A DNA stretch of 64,000 nucleotides from Streptomyces sp. cg36 (GCF_041080675.1 NZ_CP163520.1:2294001-2358000); one strand, 5' to 3'. Positions 25,844-34,119 are shown, numbered from the stretch's first letter. A program made the numbers and translations. Notes: generated by a model not told the origin, from the letters alone.

Positions 25844-26601
25844 TTGGTGCCCTCCCCGGCGGCCTTGCGGCGCTCCTGTGCGCGGACCTCGCGCAGATCG
25901 TACGGCTTCGCGGGCGCGCTCTCGCCGCGGATCTCCTCCAGCTGGCGGGTGATGGCCAGCATGATGGCCTCGGTGGCCTCGCGCAGCACCTCGGGGGTGG
26001 GCTCCTTGTCGTAGAAGCGCTCCAGGTCGACCGGCGGACCGGCCTTCACCTGGAGGGCCTTGCGCGGGAAGAGGCGGACCTTCTTCTCTTTGGCGTACGG
26101 CGGCATCGCCAAGTTGGCGCCCCACTGGGCGATCGGGATGACCGGCGCCTTCGTCTGGAGGGCGGCGCGCGCGACACCGGTCTTGGCCGTCATCGGCCAC
26201 ATTCCGGGGTCGCGGGTGAGGGTGCCCTCGGGGTAGAACGCCACGCATTCACCGCGCTCGACCGCCTCCACGGCGGCCCGGAAGGCGCCGAAGGCGTTGG
26301 AGGACTCGCGGTAGACGGGAATCTGGCCGGTGCCGCGCAGGAGTACGCCCACGCCGGGCGCCTTGAAGAGGGCGGCCTTGGCGAGGAATCGGGGCACCCG
26401 TCCGGTGTTGTACTGGAAGTGCCCGTAGGAGAACATGTCGAGATACGAGTTGTGATTGATGGCGGTGATAAAGCCGCCGTCCGCCGGAATGTTCTCCATT
26501 CCGTGCCAGTCCCGCTTGAAAAGCACCACCAGTGGAGGTTTGGCGATGACCGCCGCAAGGCGGTACCAGAAGCCGATTCTGCGGCGGGACACTCGGAGCA
26601 C
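25840..26601 (-). CDS. plsC: 1-acyl-sn-glycerol-3-phosphate acyltransferase (PlsC family)
   Basis: PlsC-type enzymes acylate lysophosphatidic acid to phosphatidic acid at the membrane. The 253-aa protein shows the HX4D catalytic motif within INHNSYLDMF (about residues 48-57), FLAKAALFK, the second substrate motif FYPEGTLTRD (about 122-131) and a later VIPIAQWG. One hydrophobic N-terminal segment is present (about 9-28). The C-terminus is charged. The start GTG at 26601 has AGAGGAAG next to it. It is coupled to gpsA by a 4-bp overlap, so the two enzymes feed the same pathway. Confidence 0.93.
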   Translation of the reverse strand: MLRVSRRRIGFWYRLAAVIAKPPLVVLFKRDWHGMENIPADGGFITAINHNSYLDMFSYGHFQYNTGRVPRFLAKAALFKAPGVGVLLRGTGQIPVYRESSNAFGAFRAAVEAVERGECVAFYPEGTLTRDPGMWPMTAKTGVARAALQTKAPVIPIAQWGANLAMPPYAKEKKVRLFPRKALQVKAGPPVDLERFYDKEPTPEVLREATEAIMLAITRQLEEIRGESAPAKPYDLREVRAQERRKAAGEGTK

Positions 26602-26735
26602 CTTCCTCTAGAACAGACCACGGCCAGACCTCTGCGCGCCTTACGCAGGGAGCAAGTGTCGCCCCGGCCCTCCGGTCTGTCGAGAACACCGTACGCCCCG
26701 GTCCCGGCCGCCACCGCTCCCGGCCGGGTGACAAT

Positions 26736-27461
26736 ATGGCCCGTCCTGTCCAGAGCCGGTGCCCGGCCGGGACGGGGACGGATGAGACGGAGGGGGACGC
26801 CACGAACACCGCAGGACCCGGCCACTGGTCCCTGGTCGTACCGCTGAAGCCGTTGGCGCGGGGCAAGAGCAGGCTCGGCGCGGCCGTCGGCGCCGCGCTG
26901 CGCCCGCGCCTCGCGCTGGCGTTCGCGCTGGACACCGTGGCCGCGGCGCTGGCCTGCGCGGCCGTGCGGGATGTGGCGGTCGTCACGGACGATCCGCTGG
27001 CGGGCGCGGAGCTGGCCGCGCTGGGTGCCCGGATCGTCGCCGACCGCCCCGGGGCGGGCCTCAACGCCGCCCTCGCGCACGGGGCGTGCGCGGTCCGCGC
27101 GACGCGCCCCCGGGCGCCGGTCGCGGCCCTCAACGCGGATCTGCCCGCCCTGCGCCCGGCCGAATTGGGCCGCGTACTGGAGGCGGCATCCGCATTTCCC
27201 CGTGCTTTTCTGGCCGATGCGGCCGGAATCGGCACGACTTTCCTTTCGGCCGGACCGGGTACGGATTTGGCCCCGGCTTTCGGCGGCCCCTCGCGGAGGG
27301 CGCATTCGGCGTCGGGGGCGGCCGAAATCCTGCTGGCGGGGGTGGACTCGGTCCGCCGGGACGTGGACACCGGCGCCGATCTGCTGGCCGCGCTGACCCT
27401 GGGGACCGGCCCGGCCACGGCGGCGCTCCGCGCGGATCTGGACGCCGTCCCCGGGCACTGA
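26736..27461 (+). CDS. cofC: 2-phospho-L-lactate / phosphoenolpyruvate guanylyltransferase (CofC/FbiD)
   Basis: CofC activates 2-phospholactate or phosphoenolpyruvate with GTP for coenzyme F420 synthesis. The 241-aa protein shows a nucleotidyltransferase start WSLVVPLKPLARGKSRLG (about residues 32-49), DVAVVTDDP, AALNADLPALRP and ADAAGIGTTFLSAGP near residue 160. The first 28 residues are poorly conserved. A GGAGGGGG lies at about 26789-26796 immediately before an ACG codon where homology begins, so the true start is uncertain. It stands alone; other F420 genes are not in the window. It is divergent from plsC. Confidence 0.85.
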   Translation: MARPVQSRCPAGTGTDETEGDATNTAGPGHWSLVVPLKPLARGKSRLGAAVGAALRPRLALAFALDTVAAALACAAVRDVAVVTDDPLAGAELAALGARIVADRPGAGLNAALAHGACAVRATRPRAPVAALNADLPALRPAELGRVLEAASAFPRAFLADAAGIGTTFLSAGPGTDLAPAFGGPSRRAHSASGAAEILLAGVDSVRRDVDTGADLLAALTLGTGPATAALRADLDAVPGH

Positions 27462-27575
27462 GCCGCCCGGGGGCCCCGCCGGGCGCCCCGAAGTGCGCGG
27501 GCGGGCGCGCGAACGGCCGCGGGCGGCCCTCGGCCGGGTCCCCGCGGCGATGGTGGAGCGCTTAGTCTGTGCGCC

Positions 27576-27779
27576 ATGCAGGCGACCGCGTACACATACG
27601 ACCCGCAGACCCGCAGCGGCAGTGTGCTGCTCGACGACGGGACCCCGGTGGACTTCGGGACCGAGGCGTTCGACGCGGGCGGGCTGCGGCTGCTGCGCGT
27701 GGGCCAGCGGGTCCGGATCGAGACCGAGGGCGCGGGCGGATCCCTGCGCGTCACCCTGGTGACCCTGCAGACGTTCTGA
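27576..27779 (+). CDS. Small conserved protein, possibly OB/cold-shock-like (67 aa)
   Basis: I do not recognise a named family. The sequence MQATAYTYDPQTRSGSVLLD followed by DGTPVDFGTEAF and LRVGQRVRIETEG has the beta-strand pattern of a cold-shock-type OB fold. It lacks the RNP aromatic clusters, so nucleic-acid binding is doubtful. Codon third-position GC bias supports coding. It starts at ATG 27576 with a weak ribosome site and ends 100 bp before the hupS terminator. It is convergent with hupS. Confidence 0.7.
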   Translation: MQATAYTYDPQTRSGSVLLDDGTPVDFGTEAFDAGGLRLLRVGQRVRIETEGAGGSLRVTLVTLQTF

Positions 27780-27878
27780 CGCTCCGGGGCTCTCAGGCTC
27801 CGGGGCTCCGAGGTTCTGAGGCCGGTCTTCCGGGGCCGGGGCCGGGCCGCGACGCCCGCCCGGACCCCGGGCACGCCG

Positions 27879-27910
27879 CGGGCCGGGCTCCCCGAGGGGA
27901 GCCCGGCCCG
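27879..27910 (-). terminator. Terminator of hupS
   Basis: CGGGCCGGGCTCCCC (27879-27893) and GGGGAGCCCGGCCCG (27896-27910) form a perfect 15-bp stem, in effect closed by a CGAG tetraloop. It lies 23 bp after the hupS stop and also faces the convergent 67-aa gene. Confidence 0.8.
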
Positions 27911-27933
27911 GCGCGTGTGCCGTCCGGCGGTGC

Positions 27934-28608
27934 CTACTTCTTGCGGGCAGTCGTCTTCTTGGCAGTGGTCTTGCGCGCGGTGACCTTCTTGGCGGGAGCC
28001 TTCTTCGCGACGGCCTTCTTCGCGGGAGCGGTCTTCTTCGCCGTGGCCTTCTTGGCGGTGGTCGCCTTCTTGGCCGGGGCCGCCTTCTTCGCGGTCGCCG
28101 TGGCCTTCTTGGCCGGGGCCGCCTTCTTGGCGGTCGCCGTGGTCTTCTTGGCCGCCGTGGTCTTCGCCGCGGTGGTCTTCTTCACGGCCGTGGTCTTCTT
28201 GGCCGTCGCCTTCTTGGCGGCGGTGGCCTTCTTGGCCGCGGCCTTCTTGACCGTCGAACGGGTGGAAGTACCACCCGAGAGGCTGCCCTTGGGCGCCTTC
28301 TTGACGGAGACCTCGCCACCCTTGGGGAGCTTCTTCGAGCCGCTGACCAGGTCCTTGAAGCCCTGACCCGCACGGAAGCGCGGAACCGAGGTCTTCTTGA
28401 CCCGGACCCGCTCGCCCGTCTGCGGGTTGCGGGCGTAACGCGCCGGACGGTCGACCTTCTCGAACGAACCGAAACCGGTGACCGAGACCCGGTCGCCGCC
28501 GACGACGGCCCGGACGATCGCGTCCAGGACCGCGTCCACGGCGTCCGCGGCCTGCTGACGGCCGCCGACCTTGTCGGCAATCGCTTCTACGAGCTGCGCC
28601 TTGTTCAC
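27934..28608 (-). CDS. hupS: Nucleoid-associated HU-family protein HupS with lysine-rich tail
   Basis: HupS is the Streptomyces HU homologue with an H1-like C-terminal tail. It compacts spore nucleoids. Of 224 residues, the first about 94 form the HU domain, with MNKAQLVEAIADKVGG at the start and GFGSFEKVDRPARYARNPQTGE as the DNA-binding arm. The remainder is nearly all Lys, Ala and Thr in KKAT/KKTT/PAKKA repeats (about residues 115-224). Its GTG start at 28608 has GAAGGGGAAG upstream. A vegetative-like promoter is visible 50 bp upstream and a strong terminator follows. The repeat-rich tail is prone to length variation. Confidence 0.96.
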   Translation of the reverse strand: MNKAQLVEAIADKVGGRQQAADAVDAVLDAIVRAVVGGDRVSVTGFGSFEKVDRPARYARNPQTGERVRVKKTSVPRFRAGQGFKDLVSGSKKLPKGGEVSVKKAPKGSLSGGTSTRSTVKKAAAKKATAAKKATAKKTTAVKKTTAAKTTAAKKTTATAKKAAPAKKATATAKKAAPAKKATTAKKATAKKTAPAKKAVAKKAPAKKVTARKTTAKKTTARKK

Positions 28609-28659
28609 GTCTTCCCCTTCGGAGACATTGCCGGAACGAATCTGTTCTGGCCTTTTCGC

Positions 28660-28688
28660 ACGTTAGGCAGATATATACCGCAAATCAA
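28660..28688 (-). promoter_or_regulatory. Predicted hupS promoter
   Basis: On the minus strand TTGATT (28683-28688) and TAACGT (28660-28665) are separated by exactly 17 bp within an unusually AT-rich stretch containing TATATAT. The -10 ends about 50 nt before the hupS GTG. Confidence 0.55.
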
Positions 28689-28752
28689 ACACGAAACGGG
28701 CTAATCACCCTAGTGCCGCAATGAAGTCGGCCTTCGCCGAACTCCTTGCGAC

Positions 28753-28980
28753 TCAGTCGTCTTCGGGGAATCGGCCCTCTTCGAGGTCCTTCATCAACCG
28801 CTCCAGACGCCTTGCCGCATCGGCGAGATCGTGTTTGGAAGCTGCTGTGATCACCAGCAGCTTCCGGGACAGCGCCATCCGTACGCCCTCCGGGACTTGC
28901 AGTTCGCGCACCGCTGTGTGCGCTTCTTTCAGTTGGTCCGCGACGACCCGGTAGAGCTTGAGTTGGCTGTCGCGTTCCAT
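28753..28980 (-). CDS. Small conserved helical protein (75 aa), unknown function
   Basis: I do not recognise a family. The 75-aa protein begins MERDSQLKLYRVVADQLKEA, continues VPEGVRMALSRKLLVITAA and ends in an acidic DLEEGRFPEDD. It is predicted mostly alpha-helical, cytosolic and without cysteines. The ATG at 28980 is chosen because upstream in-frame residues look non-coding. It lies upstream of hupS, with the hupS promoter region between. Similar small proteins exist beside hupS in other Streptomyces as far as I recall. Confidence 0.65.
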   Translation of the reverse strand: MERDSQLKLYRVVADQLKEAHTAVRELQVPEGVRMALSRKLLVITAASKHDLADAARRLERLMKDLEEGRFPEDD

Positions 28981-29145
28981 GCGCCGATTGTGCCATCTGG
29001 GGCGAGTTGTCGCCTCCGGCGGGGGCAACTGAGGGAATCCGGGCGGCTTCCGGCTCCCCCAATGACCACCGGGTGCGCAAGTCCCTATCCGGCCATCTGG
29101 AGTGCACACTAGGCTAGTTGACGCCACCCTGACACCTCAAAACGC

Positions 29146-29181
29146 AACACGCCCCCTGTCCCGAAAGACAGGGGGCGTGTT
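29146..29181 (-). terminator. Terminator of the leuCD operon
   Basis: AACACGCCCCCTGTC (29146-29160) and GACAGGGGGCGTGTT (29167-29181) form a perfect 15-bp stem with a 6-nt loop. It is 48 bp after the leuD stop. Confidence 0.9.
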
Positions 29182-29228
29182 GGGCCGAAAGACTGCCGAA
29201 GGGCCGCCGGACGGGGCGCTATCGGCCG

Positions 29229-29822
29229 TCAGGCCAATGAAGTGCTCGGCTTGTGAGAGGGCCGGCCCGTCTCGTAAGCGGCGATGTCGGCCTCGTTCTG
29301 GAGCGTGATGCTGATGTCGTCCAGGCCGTTCAGCAGCCGCCAGCGGGCGTTCTCGTCGAGTTCGAAGGCCGCCGTGACGCCTTCCGCGCGCACTTGGCGG
29401 TCCCGCAGGTCGACGGTGATCTCGGCGTTCGGGTCGCGTTCCGTCAGCTCCCAGAGGGCGTCCACGACTTTCTGGTCGAGAACCACGGTGAGCAGGCCGT
29501 TCTTGAGCGAGTTGCCCCGGAAGATATCGGCGAACCGGGAGGAGATCACGGTTTTGAAGCCGTAGTTCTGCAGCGCCCAGACCGCGTGTTCGCGCGACGA
29601 TCCCGTACCGAAATCGGGGCCCGCGACCAGCACGGACGCCCCCTGGCGCACGGGCTCGTTCAGCACGAAGGCGGGGTCCTTGCGCCAGGCCTCGAACAGC
29701 CCGTCCTCGAAGCCGTCCCGGGTGACCTTCTTCAGCCAGTGGGCCGGGATGATCTGGTCGGTGTCGACGTTGGAACGGCGCAGCGGGACGGCCCGGCCGG
29801 TGTGCGTGGTGAAAGCTTCCAT
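29229..29822 (-). CDS. leuD: 3-isopropylmalate dehydratase small subunit
   Basis: LeuD is the small swivel subunit of isopropylmalate isomerase, which converts 2- to 3-isopropylmalate in leucine synthesis. The 197-aa length is standard. It starts [24 protein letters not shown] and has [21 protein letters not shown], the conserved GSSREHA loop that completes the substrate site. The C-terminal part [16 protein letters not shown] is typical. It follows leuC with a 6-bp gap and ends at a strong terminator. Confidence 0.97.
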   Translation of the reverse strand: MEAFTTHTGRAVPLRRSNVDTDQIIPAHWLKKVTRDGFEDGLFEAWRKDPAFVLNEPVRQGASVLVAGPDFGTGSSREHAVWALQNYGFKTVISSRFADIFRGNSLKNGLLTVVLDQKVVDALWELTERDPNAEITVDLRDRQVRAEGVTAAFELDENARWRLLNGLDDISITLQNEADIAAYETGRPSHKPSTSLA

Positions 29823-29828
29823 GGCTGA

Positions 29829-31253
29829 TCAGACTCCAGCGGGCGTACGGGCGTCGGACAGGTCGGCGGGGGACGCCAGGTGGCCGAGAACCGCCGTGGC
29901 GGCGGCGACCTGCGGCGACACCAGATGGGTCCGGCCGCCCTTGCCCTGCCTGCCCTCGAAGTTGCGGTTGGAGGTGGAGGCGGAGCGCTCGCCCGGGGCC
30001 AGCTGGTCCGGGTTCATGCCCAGGCACATCGAGCAGCCCGCGTGGCGCCATTCGGCGCCGGCGGCGGTGAAGACCTTGTCCAGGCCCTCCTCCACGGCCT
30101 GCAGGGCGACCCGGACCGAGCCCGGGACGACCAGCATCCGTACCCCGTCGGCGACTTTGCGGCCCCCGAGGACGGCCGCCGCCGCGCGCAGGTCCTCGAT
30201 GCGGCCGTTGGTGCAGGAACCTACGAAGACGGTGTCGACGGCGATGTCCCGCAGCGGCTGCCCGGCGGTCAACCCCATGTACTCCAGGGCCTTTTCGGCG
30301 GCCAGGCGCTCCGAAGCGTCTTCGTACGAAGCCGGGTCGGGGACGGCGGCCGAAAGCGGGGCGCCCTGACCGGGGTTGGTGCCCCAGGTGACGAACGGGG
30401 ACAGCTCGGCGGCGTCGATGACCACCTCGGCGTCGAAGACCGCGTCCTCGTCCGTCTTCAGGGTCTCCCAGTAGGCCACCGCCGCGTCCCAGTCGGCGCC
30501 CTCGGGCGCGTGCGCCCGGCCTTCCAGGTAGTCGAAGGTGGTGCGGTCCGGGGCGATCATGCCCGCGCGGGCACCGGCCTCGATCGACATGTTGCAGATC
30601 GTCATCCGGGCCTCCATCGAGAGCTTCTCGATGGCCGCGCCCCGGTACTCCAGCACATAGCCCTGGCCGCCGCCGGTGCCGATCCTGGCGATGATGGCCA
30701 GGATCAGGTCCTTGGCGGTGACGCCCTCGGGCAGTTCGCCGTCGACCGTGATGGCCATGGTCTTGAACGGCGCCAGTGGCAGGGTCTGGGTGGCGAGCAC
30801 ATGCTCTACCTGTGAGGTGCCGATCCCGAACGCGAGGGCGCCGAACGCGCCGTGCGTGGAGGTGTGCGAGTCGCCGCAGACCACGGTGGTGCCGGGCTGG
30901 GTCAGTCCCAGCTGCGGTCCCACCACGTGGACGACGCCCTGCTCGACGTCGCCCAGCGGGTGCAGCCGCACCCCGAACTCGGCGCAGTTCTTGCGCAGCG
31001 TCTCCAGCTGGGCCCGGGAGACCGGGTCCGCGATCGGCTTGTCGATGTCGAGGGTCGGGGTGTTGTGGTCCTCGGTGGCGATGGTGAGGTCGAGGCGCCG
31101 CACCTGGCGGCCGTTCTGGCGCAGGCCGTCGAACGCCTGCGGGCTGGTCACCTCGTGCAGCAGGTGCAGATCGATGAAGAGGAGGTCGGGCTCGCCCTCG
31201 GCGCGCCTGACGACATGGTCGTCCCAGACCTTCTCCGCGAGTGTCCTACCCAT
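29829..31253 (-). CDS. leuC: 3-isopropylmalate dehydratase large subunit
   Basis: LeuC is the [4Fe-4S] catalytic subunit of isopropylmalate isomerase. The 474-aa protein starts [15 protein letters not shown] at ATG 31253, with GGAGG 8 nt upstream. Cluster ligands are visible in VGSCTNGR (about residue 353) and in [11 protein letters not shown] (two cysteines, about residues 413 and 416). [19 protein letters not shown] is also present. Upstream lies the divergent ndgR gene. The intergenic inverted repeat suggests direct control of leuCD by NdgR, as established in S. coelicolor. Confidence 0.97.
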   Translation of the reverse strand: MGRTLAEKVWDDHVVRRAEGEPDLLFIDLHLLHEVTSPQAFDGLRQNGRQVRRLDLTIATEDHNTPTLDIDKPIADPVSRAQLETLRKNCAEFGVRLHPLGDVEQGVVHVVGPQLGLTQPGTTVVCGDSHTSTHGAFGALAFGIGTSQVEHVLATQTLPLAPFKTMAITVDGELPEGVTAKDLILAIIARIGTGGGQGYVLEYRGAAIEKLSMEARMTICNMSIEAGARAGMIAPDRTTFDYLEGRAHAPEGADWDAAVAYWETLKTDEDAVFDAEVVIDAAELSPFVTWGTNPGQGAPLSAAVPDPASYEDASERLAAEKALEYMGLTAGQPLRDIAVDTVFVGSCTNGRIEDLRAAAAVLGGRKVADGVRMLVVPGSVRVALQAVEEGLDKVFTAAGAEWRHAGCSMCLGMNPDQLAPGERSASTSNRNFEGRQGKGGRTHLVSPQVAAATAVLGHLASPADLSDARTPAGV

Positions 31254-31365
31254 CGCTTTCCCTCCGGCCGGCGTCGTCGCCGGCCCAACTAGAGACCGGG
31301 TGCTCGCCCGGGCCCCCGGGACCGGACGGTGGCTGCGGCCGTTGTGCGGACCGCCAGTACAGGTT

Positions 31366-31394
31366 CGCAAGTTCCGGAGAAAATTGAACTTGCG
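31366..31394. promoter_or_regulatory. Inverted-repeat operator in the leuC-ndgR intergenic region
   Basis: CGCAAGTTC (31366-31374) and GAACTTGCG (31386-31394) are exact inverse copies separated by 11 bp. A second, imperfect pair CGTTTCAC/GTGAGACG follows at 31393-31411. The site ends 31 bp before the ndgR ATG and fits an IclR-type dimer-of-dimers site for NdgR. Confidence 0.65.
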
Positions 31395-31424
31395 TTTCAC
31401 AGAGTGAGACGCGAGTATCGTTTC

Positions 31425-32141
31425 ATGGACAACTCTAGCGGCGTCGGCGTTCTCGACAAGGCGGCTCTCGTCTTGAGCGCCCTGGAGTCCGGTCCGGCCA
31501 CCCTCGCGGGGTTGGTCGCGGCCACCGGGCTCGCACGACCCACGGCACACCGTCTCGCCGTGGCACTGGAACACCACCGGATGGTGGCGAGGGACATGCA
31601 GGGCAGGTTCATCCTCGGCCCCCGGCTCGCGGAGCTCGCCGCCGCGGCCGGCGAGGACCGCCTGCTGGCCACCGCCGGGCCGGTGCTGACGCATCTGCGC
31701 GACGTGACGGGCGAGAGCGCGCAGCTCTACCGCCGCCAGGGCGACATGCGCATCTGCGTGGCGGCGGCCGAGCGGCTGTCCGGACTGCGGGACACCGTGC
31801 CGGTCGGCTCCACCCTGACGATGAAGGCGGGCTCCTCGGCCCAGATCCTGATGGCGTGGGAGGAGCCGGAGCGGCTGCACCGGGGGCTCCAGGGTGCGCG
31901 CTTCACGGCGACGGCCCTGTCGGGTGTACGGCGGAGGGGCTGGGCCCAGTCGATCGGCGAGCGCGAGCCGGGGGTGGCCTCGGTGTCGGCGCCGGTGCGG
32001 GGGCCGTCCAACCGGGTGGTGGCCGCCGTCTCGGTCTCCGGACCGATCGAGCGGCTCACCCGGCATCCCGGGCGGATGCACGCCCAGGCCGTCATCGATG
32101 CCGCCGCGCGGCTCTCCGAGGCCCTCCGCCGCAACGGCTAG
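31425..32141 (+). CDS. ndgR: IclR-family regulator NdgR
   Basis: NdgR regulates leucine and other amino-acid biosynthesis genes, including leuCD, in S. coelicolor. The 238-aa length matches. The N-terminal winged helix spans about residues 5-65 and includes [20 protein letters not shown]. The IclR effector domain follows, with [18 protein letters not shown] and [22 protein letters not shown]. The ATG at 31425 is selected because [13 protein letters not shown] is the conserved N-terminus; an upstream in-frame ATG would add 32 poorly supported residues. A terminator follows at 32161. Confidence 0.95.
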   Translation: MDNSSGVGVLDKAALVLSALESGPATLAGLVAATGLARPTAHRLAVALEHHRMVARDMQGRFILGPRLAELAAAAGEDRLLATAGPVLTHLRDVTGESAQLYRRQGDMRICVAAAERLSGLRDTVPVGSTLTMKAGSSAQILMAWEEPERLHRGLQGARFTATALSGVRRRGWAQSIGEREPGVASVSAPVRGPSNRVVAAVSVSGPIERLTRHPGRMHAQAVIDAAARLSEALRRNG

Positions 32142-32160
32142 CCGCCGCGTCCCCCTTCGG

Positions 32161-32188
32161 CCCACCGCTTCAACGCCGCAGCGGTGGG
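32161..32188 (+). terminator. Terminator of ndgR
   Basis: CCCACCGCT (32161-32169) and AGCGGTGGG (32180-32188) pair around a 10-nt loop and are followed by TCTTCGTTTT. The T-rich tail makes it a canonical intrinsic terminator. Confidence 0.85.
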
Positions 32189-32233
32189 TCTTCGTTTTGC
32201 CCGCTCTTCGCCTGCGGGCCGGCGGTGGCTGGT

Positions 32234-32720
32234 CGCGCAGTTCCCCGCGCCCCTCAAAGGGCCGTCTTCTCACCTGCGGGCCGTGGCGGCTTGCTCGCGC
32301 CGTTCCCCGCGCCCCTCAAAGGGCCGTCTCTCGCCCGCGGGCCGTGCTGGCTTGCTCGCGCCGTTCCCCGCGCCCCTCAACCCGCTGCCGTCCGCAGGCC
32401 GTGCCCGCTCCTCGCGCAGTTCCCCGCGCCCCTCAACCCGCTGCCGTCCGCAGGCCGTGCCCGCTGCTCGCGCAGTTCCCCGCGCCCCTAGGGGGTACGG
32501 GCAGTCGGAGGACTCAGCTCGGCCACCAGCCTTTAGGGGCGCGGGGAACTGCGCGACCGGCCCAGCACGGTCCGCAGGCGAAAGCGGGCCCCACGGGCCA
32601 GCCCCCACCGCCCCGCACGCACAGTCCCGGCTCAGAAGGGGCGCGGGGAACCGCGCGACCGGCCGCCACCGGGCCGCAGACAAAGTCCGGGCCCGAAAGG
32701 GGCGCGGGGAACCGCGCGGC
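32234..32720. repeat. Array of eight GTTCCCCGCGCCCCT repeats, five forward and three inverted
   Basis: Five forward copies of the 15-mer GTTCCCCGCGCCCCT start at about 32240, 32302, 32363, 32419 and 32475. Three inverse copies (AGGGGCGCGGGGAAC) start at 32535, 32637 and 32698. Most copies are flanked by GCGCAG/GCGCC on one side and TCAAAGGGCCGTC or TCAACCCGCTGCCGTC on the other, so the unit is about 55-60 bp. Open frames crossing the array are low-complexity artefacts. This type of element is common in intergenic DNA of Streptomyces. The convergent arrangement could form a large stem. Confidence 0.85.
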
Positions 32721-32768
32721 CAGCCCCCACCCGGGCCGCAGTCGAAGCCCGGGTACGGACAAGCCCCC

Positions 32769-33251
32769 CTACCCCCCAAGCCTCTCCGCCGCCCTCTCCC
32801 CCCGCCGCCCCACCGGCACCACCCCCGTCGCCCGGCCCAGCCCGAACCCCGGCATTCCCACGTACACCGACTCGTACGAACCCGCCGGGACCACGTACGT
32901 CTCGTGCCAGATGCCCACCGCCCCCTTCGCCCCGCGGGCGCGGCGGTTGAAGGCCGCCCAGGCCGGGCGGTGCCGCTTGTCCGGGGCCGAGGCGTACGCC
33001 AGCAGCTTCTCCTTGGACTCCCAGTACTGCACCACCGCCAGCGTGCGCGGCCCGGCGAGCACCGGCTGGAAGCCGAGCAGCCCGCTGTCCGGGTCCTTGG
33101 CGAGCTCCTTGAGCATCGAGGGCATCGCGGACGTCACCGGCAGCCAACTGCGCAGCGCGCGGAACCGGTTGATGCGCATCCCGATGAGGAAGACCACCAC
33201 GTCCCCCTCCGCACCCGCGGTCATCCGTCCTTCGACCGGCTTGACGCTCAT
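32769..33251 (-). CDS. DUF4188-family protein (ABM-fold monooxygenase-like)
   Basis: This 160-aa protein matches the DUF4188 pattern: DVVVFLIGMRINRFRALRSWLPV near the start, AMPSMLKELAKDPDSGLLGF, VVQYWESKEKLLAYA with tryptophan-containing strand, and VGIWHETYVVPAGSYESVYVGMP. The fold resembles dimeric alpha-beta-barrel (ABM) monooxygenases, but no catalytic residues are defined for the family. The ATG at 33251 has GGGGGAG 4 nt upstream. It is divergent from a MerR regulator with an operator between, so it is probably that regulator's target. Confidence 0.82.
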   Translation of the reverse strand: MSVKPVEGRMTAGAEGDVVVFLIGMRINRFRALRSWLPVTSAMPSMLKELAKDPDSGLLGFQPVLAGPRTLAVVQYWESKEKLLAYASAPDKRHRPAWAAFNRRARGAKGAVGIWHETYVVPAGSYESVYVGMPGFGLGRATGVVPVGRRGERAAERLGG

Positions 33252-33296
33252 GACACTCCCCCATGACGTGACGAACGATCGCTTGGGCCCTGCATT

Positions 33297-33326
33297 GGAT
33301 AGTTCCGCTATCCGATGGTTGGATAG
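33297..33326. promoter_or_regulatory. MerR-type operator between DUF4188 and merR genes
   Basis: GGATAG (33297-33302) and CTATCC (33308-33313) form an inverted repeat with a 5-bp spacer, and a third half-site GGATAG lies at 33321-33326. The cluster is 31 bp before the MerR ATG and about 50 bp before the DUF4188 ATG. Confidence 0.65.
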
Positions 33327-33356
33327 TGGCACTCTCCAAAGGAAGGCGCAAGAGGG

Positions 33357-34001
33357 ATGAGACTGTCGGAGCTGAGCGAGCGCAGCGGGGTCGCCCCGGC
33401 GACGATCAAGTACTACCTGCGCGAGGGGCTGCTGCCACCGGGCGACCGCGTCACCGCGACCCAGGCCGACTACGGCACCGCCCACCTCCAGCGCCTCAAG
33501 CTGGTGCGCGCCCTGATCCAGGTGGGCCGGGTGCCGGTCGCCGCCGCCAAGGAGGTGCTCGCGGCCCTGGACGAGGACTCCCTGGACCACCACCACCGGC
33601 TGGGCATCGCCGTGGAGGCCCTGCCGAACGCCCCCGAGCCGGATCGGGAGGACCCGCACGTACGGGCCGCCCGGGAAGCCGTGGACACCGTGATCGACGG
33701 TCTGGGCTGGCAGTACGGCGGCTCGGACCCGCGGGGCAGCTCCGGCGCCTACCTCACCCTCGTCGCCGCGGTGAGCACGCTGACCCGGCTCGGATACCCG
33801 TGCGGCCCGGCGGAGTTGGCCCCGTACGCGGCGGCGGCGGGCCGGGTGGCGGTCACCGACCTGGATCTGGTGGAGGGCTATCCGGCGGCCGAACAGGTCG
33901 AGGCGGCCGTGGCGTTGACCGTGCTGTACGAGCCGGTGCTGCTGAGCCTGCGCAGGCTGGCCCAGGCCCAGGAGTCGGCGCGGCGCTTCGTCCGGCCGTG
34001 A
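33357..34001 (+). CDS. MerR-family transcriptional regulator
   Basis: This is a 214-aa regulator with an N-terminal MerR winged helix. RLSELSERSGVAPATIKYYLREGLLPPG (residues 2-29) is the diagnostic start; the second helix-turn-helix half DYGTAHLQRLKLVRALIQVGRVP and a short coiled coil follow. The effector part (about 95-214) is not a standard thiol or drug pocket, and only one cysteine is present, so a metal sensor is unlikely. Start ATG 33357 follows AGGGATG-type sequence. It is divergent from the DUF4188 gene. A strong hairpin follows at 34080. Confidence 0.88.
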   Translation: MRLSELSERSGVAPATIKYYLREGLLPPGDRVTATQADYGTAHLQRLKLVRALIQVGRVPVAAAKEVLAALDEDSLDHHHRLGIAVEALPNAPEPDREDPHVRAAREAVDTVIDGLGWQYGGSDPRGSSGAYLTLVAAVSTLTRLGYPCGPAELAPYAAAAGRVAVTDLDLVEGYPAAEQVEAAVALTVLYEPVLLSLRRLAQAQESARRFVRP

Positions 34002-34079
34002 GGCGCGTCACGGCCGCGCGGTGCCGGGACCGGGCTCCGGCCCGGCCCGCGCCCCGGCCGCATCGCCCCGGACACACGA

Positions 34080-34112
34080 AAGGGCCCGGCACACTCAGTG
34101 TGCCGGGCCCTT
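34080..34112. terminator. Bidirectional terminator between merR and the tRNA cluster
   Basis: AAGGGCCCGGCACACT (34080-34095) and AGTGTGCCGGGCCCTT (34097-34112) are perfect inverse arms around one base, in practice a 3-5 nt loop. It serves both the merR gene and the opposing tRNA operon. Confidence 0.88.
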
Positions 34113-34119
34113 CCTCACG

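Noticed and set aside
32234..32720. CRISPR array
   Set aside because: Repeats are present in both orientations, spacers are themselves repeated, and no cas gene is in the window.
32184..33266. Long plus-strand frames through the repeat array
   Set aside because: They encode repeated RAVPRAP/FPAPL-type peptides that follow the 15-mer repeats and have no ribosome site. They also run over the DUF4188 gene in antisense.
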